From contig OZ234496.1 in the NCBI GenBank assembly GCA_965153455.1, positions 4,721,207-4,785,206 of the forward strand: a stretch of DNA of 64,000 nucleotides. The letters run 5' to 3'. Below are positions 33,981 through 47,070 of this stretch, piece by piece (the first letter of the stretch is position 1; each line of letters opens with the position of its first letter). The notes under the pieces were generated by a model that was not told where the DNA came from, searched no databases, and was given only the letters and a program-made list of their open reading frames with translations. The position numbers and the translations under genes are program-made. This DNA is from Sphagnum compactum (Eukaryota; Bryophyta; Sphagnopsida; Sphagnales).

Positions 33981-36900
33981 TAAGGTCAATGACAGAAGGT
34001 GCAGTGTATAGTGTCTCCACCGGCGATACTTGCAATTCACATTTCCAAACAATGAAGTTAGGAACTTTGCTAGGATGAAATGATGGGCCCTTTGTGAGCA
34101 TATTTCTTGGGTTTAAAATGTAATCCTAAATAATACATGTGATGAGACCCATCAACCAACCCTTAATTATAATGAAATAATGTACATGTTAGAAAACCAT
34201 CACAACCCATGATTTTAACATGATTAAGCTTACAAGGATATTTGAAAATAAAGATCTTGATAGTTACATGACACCCTTGAATGTGTATGTGTTTTGACCC
34301 AATTTGCTTTAAGACCTTCAACTTCAAATATCATTTCAAAATGAATCCAAATGGAAGCAACTAAGATTATTTGTAATGTCAATAAGGAAGGTAGATTGTG
34401 AGAGTTTGAGCTTATATCTTTTACGAAATACATGAAATCCAATGTCATTCCAAAATCAATCCGTGATTAGAAAAACTTAAAATGTGGGTTGGTAATGTAA
34501 TTTTAAATGTTTACTTCTCCTAGTTGTTTTTAAAAATTAGTCCAAATGGAAGCAACTAGGATAACAATGTCATGGACGTTGACACCGGCCTCATCACCAT
34601 CAATTGTTAACATCATCTCCAACATTAGCATGGATGGATTTCATCCATTTTTCATATACAATGGATGAAGTTCATCCAACATTAGTTTGTAGTTTATTTA
34701 TATATGACTTATAGTTTATTTATATTTCATTTCTAATGCACTTATACTTTAAAAAAGTTCTCAAGAAAGTTCCTTGGATAGTGGGCATATGGAAGCTTTC
34801 ATGAAAGTTTTCTTGACCTAAGTCCCCATTAACTTTAGTTTGTTCAACATCAATCTAAAGTATGATCTTGAACCATAACCTTGTTCATTTCATTTCATAT
34901 CAATATTTTCATATGTTATTAGAAGAAAATTATGCTTTAATTTTTGTCTTGCATACTTCATGTTCTTGTCTTTGATTTTCATGTTTGGTGTTTGGAATTC
35001 AATTTAGACATGTTTCCCATAATTTGTTTTGGGTTTTGTGTACGTTGAAAATCATTTTTTTTTCATAAATTTTGTGCCCATGTAAATTTGAATACATTTT
35101 TAGTAGGTCTATGTGTATTCTTGTCATCACTAATATCTATGTAACTTTGGAAACAATTAGAGGTTGAGTTTCTTTGGACTTGAAAGAAAATACCTTTCTT
35201 CTTTAAAAAAGTGTAATAATTATTTAAGAAAATATAGATTAGCCACTTCTTGAAATAAAAATTGATGTGTTTTGGTAGCTATGTTTCCATCAAGAGAAGA
35301 ATTAGTTGTTTCTATGGAAGAAGTCTTTATTGCTTTTAAATTTATGCAATAGGAAATCAAGCACTTGATGAGTCTACAAGCATAATGTGTTTAAAATAAC
35401 CAACTACTAACATCATTAAGGTGTGTTCCTATAATACCATCCCAAGCAAAGGAACCATGAATTAGTCTTCCTAACAAGTTTGATGGAACATGTTCAAAGT
35501 TTTCAGGTTTTATCAACCGATGGCATTTGGTTGTTTGATTTCATCCACATCACTACCCAAATGACCCAAGCCAAGTTGGACTCATAGGTTCGTTGTTATT
35601 AAGCACAAGTCTAGTGTGGTTTATGCTTTTGTTGAAACACCAAATTCCACTTTTGAACAACTTTCAAGCATTTGTTGAAGAATTTAGTGCCACTTTTGGA
35701 TATTCAAATAAAAAACACATGTCAATAAGCAAATCATAGTCACTTCACCAAAAATCACACCCAACCATTATATATGCATTGCATTCAAACAATTGGTGTA
35801 CAACATTTCATGGGATGAAGTGACATTCATGAATCAATTTTAATTCAAGTTACATATATAGGGTAGGTAGGCCTATTCTCATGACAAATAGTCCTAAAGA
35901 ACAAAGAAGAATATAGTCAATGTATGTTCAATTTTGGTAATTAAAAAGAAAAATCATAATATGGGCTCAATTGATTGAATTATTTTTGGATATATTTTTA
36001 AATTTTGGGGAATTTTTGAAGTTTTAGTATAGGGGGGCATGTGGCTAGGCTTACTAGTTTCCACCACAAAAAGAACCTATAATCATAGCATATGGAATCT
36101 AATCTCCAATATAAATTTTATTATTATTATATTTCTTTTATTATATTTCCACCCTCCATTTATTTATTACTCAATTATGTTTTACTATATTTCCAACATC
36201 ATGAAATATATAGTTATTTGCTAAAACAATATTCACAAAGGATTGAGTATTGCTAGCCATCAAAAATTGAAACAAAACTCTTCATGTTATATATCCAATA
36301 CTGTTTTTAGTTGTATTCATCATTGTCCACATGTGTGCCTATTCTCAATAGTTAATGTGCTAATATCCTAATTTTATGTTGCATGTCTTTTGCAATGGTG
36401 AATTTACTCCTAGATACCCAATATGGATCCTTCTATTAAGACACAAATATATGTTGGTGAATAAGAATAAGCCACCCACCCATCCTAATGGTGTGAAAAA
36501 CTTATTGACTACCATCCAAAATCCTACAATTCATTAAGTCAAGCCATTGCATAAGTTGTTCAATGTGAGTTGAAACATTGATAGGAAAAACATTAAAAGT
36601 TATTGCCAATATAAAAAAAATTCCCAACTAATGGCATTTGCAACAAGGGTGAAAACATGATTGAATGCACCAAAGTCTTATCCCAAATGAAAGTTTTCCA
36701 TATGTATTTAACAAAGTACACCACACCCATATGATGTAACAATTTATAGGAATAATTTGAACGATAAAATCACAATCTACATGAAATCAACCTTTTAATT
36801 TCAGAAGTGTTTTAGATTTGGATATTATCACATTGTACTTTTGGCCATAGCACCAAATGTCCTAACAAATAGCTTAATGAAAAACATGGTGTTAATACCA

Positions 36901-38666
36901 CCAAACTTTGATTTTTTGGAAAAATGAAAAAAATTCACGATTTTAAACATCAATATGTATCCAAACACATAAAAGTTGGGGTTTTGTGACATCATAGCAA
37001 TTTGTGATAATTCAATAAAAATCAAAAATTTCAAAAATTGTGCACTAAAAGGAGTACATAAAAAATTGATACTTTGAATGAAATGTGTAAGATGAAATGT
37101 TTTTTCATCTATCCTTGAAGGAAGTATGTTATTCGATTTTTGAAAAACTTAGATCCATTATTTTAAATGAATATTTTCAATTCAAAAGCATAAGGGCTTA
37201 ATTTTTTCAAAAAATTCTTGTGTCTTGACGCTTACACCAAATTTGTTCAAATTTTACATGCCTTAGGTCATGATATTAAAACATCAGTTAAAAACAATTA
37301 GCTTGGATTCATTGAAATTAGGTGCATGAGTACAATGGAAAATTCAATAACTTGATAAATCTTTAATTATTTAATAGGAGTTTATCAAGTGCAAAAGAAA
37401 AGAAAGGATTTTTTTTAATAAAAAAGATGAAAAAAAAAAAACATTAATGGTTGCACAAGTCAAAAATTTAAAGGTAGATCTAATGTCAAAGCATCTTGAA
37501 GTGAAATTTGGAGAGAGTATATAAGATTATGAGATATTTTTGTTCCCGAAATTAAAAGAATACAAATTTGTTTTGTGGGAGTCATGGGAGTTTTGAAGAT
37601 TTTGGCCCAAAGGTGGTTTTTTTTATCATATTGTCTTCATTTGAACCTTTTTGGATCTATAGGTTTTAGACCTTATACATCATAAAAAAATACACCTATG
37701 GAGAAATTTTCAAACCGTTTGGACGTGTATTGAGAGAGATATGAAGATTTAGAATTTCAACTTTAATTTAAAGATCGATTTATTTTGGAAGTGATATCTT
37801 CTTATGGTCATCATCAATAGGGGGGAAACTTTGAAGAGACTTGGAGATGTATTTTTAATATGTTTCCAAAAATTTCAAGTTGTTTGGAAATGTTGAAAAG
37901 AAATTTGAGGTCATTTTGTGTTTGGGTCCTAATTTGAAATTAATTCCAAAGTTTGTCAAGATTTCCCATTTGACAAAGTGAAATGATTCAAAAATTTGAA
38001 AATTGAGAGTAAACATGTTCTTCCATGTTATTACCAATTTTTACATATCCAAATTGATATGTGAATGGTGGAGGTTTGAGAAGTTGTTATTGTTGGAAGC
38101 TTACACCAAAAAGGTTTTTAAAACAAAAGTATATAAGTGAAGCAATCACAAAAGGAATACAAGGGAAGAGATTTGGAGTTGGTGGAGTAATGCAACTACA
38201 TCTTCAAAAGTTGTGTACCAAAACAAAATATGAAGTCATGTATTTAATACCATATGAAATAATATATGAATTACACATATACTTTAAACCTATGTTTAAT
38301 ACTTAAATCATATGCACATATATATGATAACCAAAATCCTAGCCTTAACTTAAAAAAACCAAAGAAGGAAAAAAGAACCCTTAGAAACAAATCCTTTGTG
38401 AAATCCTAAGAAAGATTGTAAATGTTGTTTTGAAAGATGGTGGATGGCCTTTTCCAAATTGTGATTGAAAAATTGGACATGAAGAATTTCCAAATGTGGA
38501 AAAAAATTCAAATTATTAATTTCTTGATAGGTAATGATTATTGGGAGTTCATAATTGGTGAAATAAGAATTAACTCTCCCAAAAATTGCTACAACATAAT
38601 AAATTCAAGCTAACAAATCTTAGCATGAGAAAGTTCAAAAAAATTATACTAGCTTTCTATGAATGT
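33981..38666. other. AT-rich gene-free stretch
   Basis: About 4.7 kb with no open frame over 81 codons that resembles a known protein. A small inverted word pair (GGATGGATTTCATCC and GGATGAAGTTCATCC) lies at about 34,630-34,680. The frame at 38,061-38,306 has no family resemblance. I see no RNA gene. Confidence 0.55.
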
Positions 38667-39010
38667 CATTAGAAGAAAACTAGCTTTTTATAACCATTTA
38701 ATTTGTGACTATTCATGACTATTTGTTGTTTGCAACTATCATTGGTTATATTTCTTCAACTATTTTTAGCATTTGGTTCTGCTTATAACCACATTGCAAC
38801 TAACTTGCGACTAGTGTTTTTTTCATTCGTCCATTTGGACAATTTTTAACATGGTTTTCATCCTAAAAACCCGTCTATATCCCATTAGTTGCAAATGTGG
38901 TCAAAATGACTTGCAACCTTATATGTATTCAAAGTTTATTTAATGTACTCCAAGGTGTATGGGTTTATATTGGTGTATTCTATTCGTTAATATATGGTTG
39001 AATATTACGA
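38667..39010 (+). mobile_element. CACTA-like element end (diverged relative of 62,891)
   Basis: Starting at CATTAGAAGAAAACTAGC (38,667), the sequence parallels 62,891 onward, which begins CACTAGTAGAAATCAGCC. The resemblance continues through the repeated TTGCAACTA-type words and a TATATCCCATTAGTTGCAA block to about 39,000. CACTA (En/Spm) elements have CACTA termini and short subterminal repeats. The first bases are mutated here (CATTA). Both ends are preceded by ATGT. The far end was not found. Confidence 0.55.
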
Positions 39011-40800
39011 TGCTCATGTGTGTTGAAAAGTTATGTATAATAGTTGTTTTTTTAATAGAAAATATGATAATTTTGAATTCATATAGGAAATTAAAATAAT
39101 TATATCAAAAATTTACTAAAATTATAATAAAATCACTATAAATGTAGTAGTTATCCATTAATTGTATTAAATAAATAATTTATAATTCATATTTTAAAGT
39201 TTATTTTACATTACTATTACAATAATAATAATATTTTTATTGTACCTACGTTATTTTATGTAATTTTTTTGTACCGAGTAAATTAATTATATTGAATAAA
39301 TTGGTCGATCCATTTATAATCACTTATTTAAAATTTAAAAACTATAATAACATAAAATTTTCCACAATTTATACCTAATTTTTTGTAATTAAAATAAACT
39401 ACTCATAACTAATTTTTTTTACTTTAATAATTTATTTTTATATTTTTAAGTAATTGTATTGGAATTAACGTAATTAATGTAGTTACTGTAATTCTAAGAC
39501 TATATTCCAATAAATTAAATTATTCATTTATATTAAATTTAATTTAAATTTCAAATATTCTTTATAATTTTACACTAATTATAGTAATTGATTTCAAAAA
39601 AGATTGTAAATATGAAATTGATTAATTTTTACTATAATACTAAATTATACAATAATATTTCATATTTTTGGTAATAAAAACATATTGTAATAAGAAATAA
39701 TAATAATATTTGCAGTAATTATATATTAATTATGTACTTTATAATTTACCTTGTTGTTCATAAATTACAACCTAAACTTATATTTAAAATTTTATTTCAA
39801 AACATAATAATCTTAGCATAATCAAACAAATTGATGTAATTATTGAATATAAAGAGTTTAAGTACACTAAATGATTGTATCTATTATTTATAATATCTAT
39901 TTAAAATAAATAAATAATGTTACTATATATATTTTAGAACTAATTATTAATGTTTTTGAATTAAAAAATCAATCATGTAATTCAAGTATAAATACAGAAA
40001 AAAATAAAAATAAAAATACTTATACATTAATTACAATAGTTTCATTATTTATAATTGAACTTAATCTTTCAGTAGTTTGCAATTTTAATTTATAATCTGA
40101 TTTTAAATTTGAAAAGTCATTTTACTATAATTAGAGTTATTAATATAATTTTTTTATTTCTAGGATTATATTATATTATTAATTTACATATATATCAAAA
40201 TAATTGTTACTACATCATAATTTGATTATAATTAGAATCTTTTTCTGTAATTTCTACATATTATTTTATTTATTAATATAATTACCTATTTATATTGAAT
40301 AATTACTATTACAACTTAAATTGTACAAATGTTGATTAAAACTAATGAAAACTTAATTTCCCCATGAGTACAATAGTGGATATTAGTTATTATTAATTAA
40401 TATTTTAAATCATTAATATTAAATATATGTGAACATAGTTCAAAAATAATTATAACTAGGGAAATAATAACATGAATACGAATAAAATTGTTAGTCTTAC
40501 GTACGTCTTATATACATAATAAATTATTATTCTATAAACTTATTCAATATTCAATCTTTATAATAATCTATTTAATGTGTAGTATCTAAAAAATTATTTT
40601 TCATGTTGATGATTAATATTTAATATTTGTTAATTTGATGATAAGTCGTTATGATTTATATTTTTAATAAAATTGAATAGCTATTTTCATTTATGCAATA
40701 TTATTTCTTGAATTTTTATATTATATAATTGTGTAAGTAAAAAATATTTATTGTTTATTACTATATGTAATTAAAGTCCTTGCCAGTAATTTATTTAACC
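39011..40800. repeat. Extremely AT-rich tract; its end is duplicated at 57,880-58,550
   Basis: A tract of about 1.8 kb built almost only of A and T, with no open frame of note. The part from about 40,120 to 40,790 matches 57,880-58,550 in the same orientation (shared words ATTGTTACTACATCATAATT and TTACTATATGTAATTAA). It could be the interior of a CACTA-like element starting at 38,667, because the similar end at 62.9 kb is also followed by an AT-rich tract. Confidence 0.65.
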
Positions 40801-41698
40801 CAAATGGACTTGTTTTCTTGTTGCTTATAAAGTTGTCATAAAATAAAATAATGTAAAGAAGGGGATGACAAATCTTCGTGTTGTGAGATATCTCATCTTA
40901 GCCATGTGTAAATTTCAACATGAGTGAGTAGGAAATTGTTTCAGCATGTTGGGACCATTGTGCCAAGTAGAAATCAAAGCGCCCCCTTGCATGAAGTTCA
41001 CCTTAAACTTGGTGCATGAACAACCAAATAATTCAAAATGAAGCAGCTACCTTGTTACATGACCATTGAGAGCTACTTAGCCAATCAAGACCTTATAACA
41101 AATCATGTTGTTTTTATGTCACATGAATTTCCTTCCTGACAAGGTTGTAGATTACTAGGTTTACCCTCTTTACCAATAGCATAGTAAAAAAATTCTACAA
41201 CTTTTTACAACCATGACATCTTTTGATGCTTAAAAAATGCATTGGAAAATGAAATTTGTGCAAGGAACAATAATTTTAATTAAATAAAATACAAAAAAGA
41301 TGTCACAAATATTTTTCCAAAATCATTGATTTACATTATTAATGTAATGTTTGATGTGATTGTTATTCAAATTACAAAAAAACGTTTGGGAAATTTGACA
41401 GTAGTAAAATGGATAGTTAATATTTCATTCCAAGCATGGTTGAATTTCTTGAATGCTTCCTTTTAGTGCTAACCATTTTTAAGTGTTGTTGAGCCATGTC
41501 CTTTAAAAAAGCTACATATTCATTTGTGTATACAACACCTTACCACTATAAATAGATTGAAGGTACCATACAAAGCTTAGTGACCCAATTCCTTAAAACT
41601 CAACTACCCCTATTAGTAGAGTTCATGTTTAGGACCTCATTAGTTGTGTTTTTCTTTTTTTAGCTTGTTGTTGGTTGCTAGAAATCAGGTCTTGATTT
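40801..41698. other. Gene-free stretch
   Basis: No recognisable gene, RNA or tandem repeat. AT-rich spacer between the AT tract and the solo LTR. Confidence 0.5.
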
Positions 41699-41703
41699 GT
41701 TTT

Positions 41704-42520
41704 TGACGCGCTTCTAAGTCCCTTGTTGAACCCACTTGAAGGTCCAACTATGTAGAGTTGCGGAAAGTTGGGACTTGAGGGCCGCTCCCGACTTCCAGCA
41801 CTAAAAGGGGGTAGAGGGGCGTGCTAGAAGTCCCGGGATTAGACTAGGAAGAGGGACTAGATTATCAAGCTCGAATCTGCATCCAAAACCAACCCAAGTT
41901 GGTTAGAACCCATTCTGCACCCTTTTGGTGTTGGGACAAGCCATAGGCTAACTCGGATTCACTTGACTCACCATGGCCCGGACTCGGAGGAAGCCACCAC
42001 CTTCCCCCATATAGTATTCTCTGCGTCTCACCGCGGAGGCTACATCCGAATGGTTCTTTTTCCCGAGACTCCCAAGGGGGAGTCCCGAAATTGTCCCGGG
42101 TTGGACTCCCGGGACTTTGGACGACCATAACTCCTCGCCCCGACCTCTGATCGGGACGAGGTCTAACCAATGTTGTAGCCCTCGTCGAGAGCTTTCCAAC
42201 GCACTATTGCACACTATCTGAAGACGTCGGGAAGAGGTCGATTCCTGACTTTTTGTGGTCGGGAGTCAAGTTGTCAGTTTGACTCCCGGCCCTTCTTTTG
42301 CCCATAACTTGGGCTGCAGATGTCCAAATGGCCATTGCAAGGCCATTTTAGACATCTACACTTCAAGACCTTTCCATTGATATAAAGAACACTTCAAGGC
42401 GAGGTGTTTTGACCCCCTGTAATTGCCTCTGAATTTTTGGGAGTCCCGGAGGACTCCAAGTCTCCCTCTTTGGGAGTGTGAGTTGCCTCCTCACACTTTG
42501 CCCAAAGTGGGGTTGCGACA
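41704..42520. mobile_element. Solo LTR of an LTR retrotransposon, 817 bp
   Basis: The element begins TGACGCGCTTCTAAGTCC and ends GGGGTTGCGACA, so it has the TG...CA ends of an LTR. It is flanked by a perfect 5-bp target-site duplication GTTTT at 41,699-41,703 and 42,521-42,525. It is clearly more G+C-rich than its surroundings. No gag or pol is near and no second LTR is present in the window, so it is a solo LTR left by recombination. On the minus strand it starts TGTCGCAACCCC, a start common in plant LTRs, but the orientation is not certain. The minus-strand open frames at 41,865-42,214 are not believed to be genes. Confidence 0.8.
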
Positions 42521-42525
42521 GTTTT

Positions 42526-44730
42526 AAAACTTAGTGTTGGAGATAATCAACCTGGTTCTCAATATTTTGAAATATAAATTATAATATGGTTTTTAAGGTA
42601 TTTGGTTGTCATTCATTTTAGAACAATTGGTTTTCAACACTAGTTTTCACAAATTCAATTCTCACTTAAAAAAATAATCCTACCTACTAGAGTTTTTCAT
42701 AAATGACCCTGTTTTGACCTATTTGGTGCCCTTCTTTCATCCCCAAACCCTCTTTCAAGCTTTAAGTTCACTATTGTAAATAACAATTACAAAAAAAAAA
42801 GGGAATAAAATGTTGGAACTTAGGATTTAATGCACATGGTTTGAAATCATTTATAGCTTTAATACAACGAACATCGCCAATGAACAATATTGATTAGTAG
42901 ACAACGATTTGAAAAAGACATATAAGATATATAGTCTGAGGTCCCATTGAATTCTATTTAAGTCCAATGTATTTTTTTCAATAGGTTTTAAAAATTTCAT
43001 CCTTTTTATGATTTTTATTTCTTTTTTTTGGAAGCTCTATTACCTATTGGGTTGAGAATCAAACCTAGGTTTAGCCCAAATGGGAACTTGGGTCTCAATT
43101 TTGAAAACAAATCATTGAGACTAATTTTTTCTTAACAATCACTAGACACTTGACATGTATTTTTTAAGTTCCTTTTCCTATATACAAGGGTGAGAATTGG
43201 GATTGGTATTTTAAACCCAATACCTTCCCAAGGTATCAAGTTTTTTTAACAAAAAGAACATGATCGATTCTCATGATGTTCGATTCTCAGCTTAGTGAGA
43301 ACCAAAAAACTTGAATTTTAGCCCTTGTGTGAGAAAAAATGATAACCTGTGAAATTTAGGGTGAAAACTGCCATTTCACCTAATTCTTATGAATTGCCCA
43401 ACATTGGAATGCACCTAGGAAACTAACGATGGGGTTCATATTTGCATCAAGCCTATTGGTCTTTTCACCTTAAAACCAAAATGTTCATTCAAGGTGGATT
43501 TCGATATGATATTTTTTACATTTTTATATGGCTTAGAGAGACTAGGCCCAAATATAGGGACAATGTGGATGTGCTATACTATTCAAGTTATCCTTGTAGT
43601 ATGGATTATATGTGTGTTGACAATGATGGTCGTATGTGGCGACATAAAAATGCATGACTGTTGTTAGGAAATTTTGTTGGTCTACATCCTAATTATATAA
43701 ATAAATTGAGGTAAGTAAGCTTAAAACTTGTTCTATTGTGAACACAATTTTAAATATTTAGTGTGTGGGATATAATTTCAAGTTGTGTGATTTCAAATCA
43801 CTTTTGGCGTTTTGAGATTTCAAAACACACATGTTATAGTTATTACTTGTTTTCTATGGTTTATGTAAGTTTTTTTTGCATTGAATTTGTGTGATTTGCA
43901 TTGTGTTTTTTGAGCTTGGATTCTTATCATATTTTGATTTGGATCTATTAGGTATGATTCAAAATATTCTTATATTATGTTGCATGTATGTTGTTGTCCA
44001 TTGTAAGCATTGACATAAGAGCACATGATATATCAACTCTTTTTTTGAACAAAGTGGTGCCAAATTGCACCCAAAAGAGTTAAAAGAAGACTATTCTTTT
44101 GTATATTCTGAAAAATTCCACCAAATTTGATTACACCTCCAAAAAGCGTTCACCACATGTAAACAGGTTCCTAGTTTTAATTCAGGTTTTTTTGCGGGAT
44201 TTCCTATTGTTTCCATGGATGCTACATGCTTTTTGGGATGATGGCCTCTAGTGCTCCATCACCAAAACGGGGAAAAAAAGGCTGGCGAAGATCCTACCAA
44301 TCATGGATTCTGAGAAATTTGAACATTAATTAGCCCAGAACTTGGTACCCCTGGACACTGACAAGCATGTGGGTTTTCATACAGGACTCCAAACTGGCTC
44401 CTTTCAAAGTGCTGGTAAACCACTTATAGTTGCCTCTCACACTTCACCAACTTCCTCAATGTGCACCACACGTAACTCCAAGCTACATTGTTTCTGATAC
44501 AATTCATCAGAACAGATGGATTGATGTAATACACTCATGTTTTCCAGTGAATGATTGTCTGGAACTGAAATATTTGTTAACTTTTGTCACAGAAAGGAGG
44601 TCAGTTGCAAAAGGCTACCTAGCAAGCATTGCTCATCCTGGGGCTTTCAGTTTACCACAAATTTTCATTAAAATCCACGGTACACAACAGGGGCCACATC
44701 CTGGCTGCTACACAGGTAGTGATGTTCAAT
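42526..44730. other. Gene-free stretch
   Basis: About 2.2 kb without a recognisable gene. The word GTTGGAACTTAGGATTTAATGC near 42,810 is related to the repeat at 1,800-1,850 but is short. The frame at 43,442-43,657 (71 codons) and the one at 44,430-44,750 (106 codons) show no family resemblance that I can name, and neither has a convincing context. Confidence 0.5.
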
Positions 44731-44734
44731 GGTT

Positions 44735-45910
44735 ACTTGAGGGATTCTGACAAGTACCCTTAAAACACACACCAACACAGTTTTACAACAGTCCTGTCAA
44801 CATGCAACAACAATTTTTCTAATGAGTTCAGCAAAGGAGGAGGGCCAGCTCTCTAGCCATCTGCCTATTTTGCCTAAACCTTAAGTGCAACGGTAACCGA
44901 AGTCAGAGAATTTGTAATTGATCCATGTATATGGTTAATACTTAAAACCTTCCATCGTAATACTATCAGGGGGTTTATCTCCAATGGTCATATGGAATTT
45001 TGCCAAGTTAATTTGTGAAAAATCATTGTTAATATTTAAAAAAATTCTAAGGACAAAATTCGCTTTAAATCCAATAACTTTTGCTCTGTTAGTTGAAAAA
45101 TTTGTGAAATGTGAATCTTTCTAGGGATGATTGCCATCTTTTAACATCTTTGTATGAGTGATAGGCATTAGGCTGCATAATTCATTTCCTTGAAGAAGCA
45201 CTCGTCACATAGGGTGTGGAAGTTGGACATTGACAGAGTGCATTAAAGGTATCCATTAAGTGAGGAACACAGCACGGAAGCGCAAGTTTGGTTATAAAGG
45301 GGATGAGCTTAAAAAGCAACCTGGAAATAGTACATTACCATTAAGGGGGTGAAACTCAGAAAACCATCAATTTTTGTGGTCATCTGACTTCATCCCGTCT
45401 TCACCCCTCTTTCCTTTCTCCTAAGGGCCTCTAGTGTTGTTACATATATTTTCATTGCTCCTAGATATACCGCTACTATAATTATTCTCAAACTCTGTGC
45501 ATTAAATTAGTAAATTTCAACATTTCATACCCAGATTAATGCAATTTCATTACTTTGTGGATACCACTGATTTGAGGTTGAAAGAGGGGTTTGGGGGTGA
45601 AAGGAGGTCCAAAGACAGGGTGAAGACAAGGTGACTTCATGGATATCTTTATGGGCTCATGTTATGTTTTTCCAACTTTTCCGTTTGTTTTGTAAGAATT
45701 AAGTTTTGGGCAAACCTGTTACACATGTACGGGATTAGAATGCAGAAAACACTCGACCTCGGTTTTTTTTTTGGTCACTTCACCCAAACTCCAAATTCAC
45801 TAATTCCCAAGTGCTGCGAAACTACATGCACTTCCCTCCCACTTCACCAACTTCATTAATGTGCATGGTACTGAACTGTCAGGCTCTACTAAATTACAGG
45901 CACATTGAAC
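44735..45910 (+). repeat. Dispersed repeat, inverse of 1,400-3,830
   Basis: A compact copy of the repeat seen in inverse at 1.4-3.8 kb. It lacks the two insertions present there and may be closer to the original form. Frames at 45,659-46,128 overlap parts shared with the other copy but are shifted against each other. Confidence 0.75.
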
Positions 45911-45914
45911 TAGC

Positions 45915-46360
45915 ACCCACCAACGCACACAATGAAGGATGGATGGTAAGTGATAAGGAAACAGTTTTCTGTTGGGTTCCAGTTCCCTTGCTAACCATGG
46001 TGGTTAGCTCAGTTGCTTTTTTTTTTCCCACTGCCTATCTACTAACAACCCACAAGCAGGTTGTTAGTAGGGTTGTAGTCAAAACGGCCCTTCCTTACCA
46101 ACATATAAACTATAAACCACCTACTTGAGCAGTAGGTTGTTAGTAGGTAGGTAGGTAGTCAGAACGGCCCTTCCTTACCATTGTAGATACTATAATCCAC
46201 CTACTTGGCTCGTAGTTGCACCTATGTACCTGTATATGAAGCCTAATTCCTAGAGAATTGGTTACCAAGGTGAAACCAAATATGGATTAACTCAGTTGAG
46301 GTTCATCCACAAACTGAGTAATATCGGGCATCCAATGGATGGTGCGCTGGTGGGTGCCGG
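45915..46360 (+). repeat. Dispersed repeat, second copy of 4,850-5,190, just upstream of the Roco gene
   Basis: It shares the TAGTAGGTAGGTAGG-like words, the CCAAGGTGAAACCAAATAT block and the GGATGGTG...GGTGGGTG block with 4.85-5.2 kb and 22.3 kb. It includes an internal partial duplication (the TTCCTTACCA block occurs twice, at about 46,090 and 46,170). It ends next to a C-rich tract at 46,368-46,390, about 680 bp before the Roco start codon. Confidence 0.75.
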
Positions 46361-47070
46361 TTGACTGTGCCCCGCCCCCCCCCCCGCCCCCAATCAGAGA
46401 GCTGGACAGTCGGCTTCCTCTTCTGGCTGCAACGGGAGACTGAGTTTTCTGCACTGCTGTGCATTTTTTCCTTTCGATCTGCTCTTTCATGTGTGTTTGA
46501 TGGTTCTATTGTTATCGTGTTAGCTACCAAAGTCATCTGCCGCTGCTGCTTTGTTGTGTTCAAAATTTTGGTGGTGCTTTTGGGAGTTGCTATGCGAGTA
46601 TCGGACCCTTGGAAGTCTCTTCCTTCCCTTCACCGCTGAGTTTGTTTCGTGCTTTTTTTAGAGCTTTAAATGTTTTGGATCAGCATTCAATGGAGTCTAG
46701 CAACCACCTCTTTCCTCCTCCTTAACCATTATAATTTAAGAGCTATCCTTCCCTAGCTAGGTCTCAATATGAACTTGCTGTAGAGTTGTGAAGCTTGATA
46801 GAAATCGAGCTCTGCGTTTGAATGTGGGTGGAAAGAGTCGGGTGTGTAGTGGTACTGAGCTAAGAGTGCAAGGAAACTAGTTAGGGCAGCTACTCCTAGA
46901 GAAAGGTCTCTTTCCTTTTGGTTGAAGGTGACAGGCTGATGTACACGTCGTGAGAATTGCGAAGGACTGTGGTCGACAGTCTACCCTGAAATCCGTGTGG
47001 ATCATCCATCAAGCATAAGTTATCTATTATTATTCAAGTTTCAACTTAGAAGCTTTTCGGCTTGTTGATC
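46361..47070 (+). promoter_or_regulatory. Upstream/5' leader region of the Roco gene
   Basis: A more G+C-balanced stretch between the dispersed repeat and the Roco ATG. It opens with a C-rich tract (46,368-46,390) and contains pyrimidine-rich stretches (CTTCCTCTTCTGGC, TTTCCTCCTCC). Its composition suits a plant promoter and 5' leader. I see no certain TATA box and cannot place the transcription start. No upstream coding exon is evident. Confidence 0.4.

Noticed and set aside
41865-42214. Minus-strand open frames of 88-101 codons in the G+C-rich block
   Set aside because: They lie wholly inside the solo LTR and have no family resemblance.
43442-44750. Possible small genes at 43,442-43,657 and 44,430-44,750
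   Set aside because: No family resemblance, no conserved copy, no splice or promoter context; the second overlaps the edge of a dispersed repeat.
46287-46639. Overlapping open frames on both strands around the C-rich tract
   Set aside because: They are low-complexity and G+C-driven, present on both strands at once, and not shared with the related repeats.
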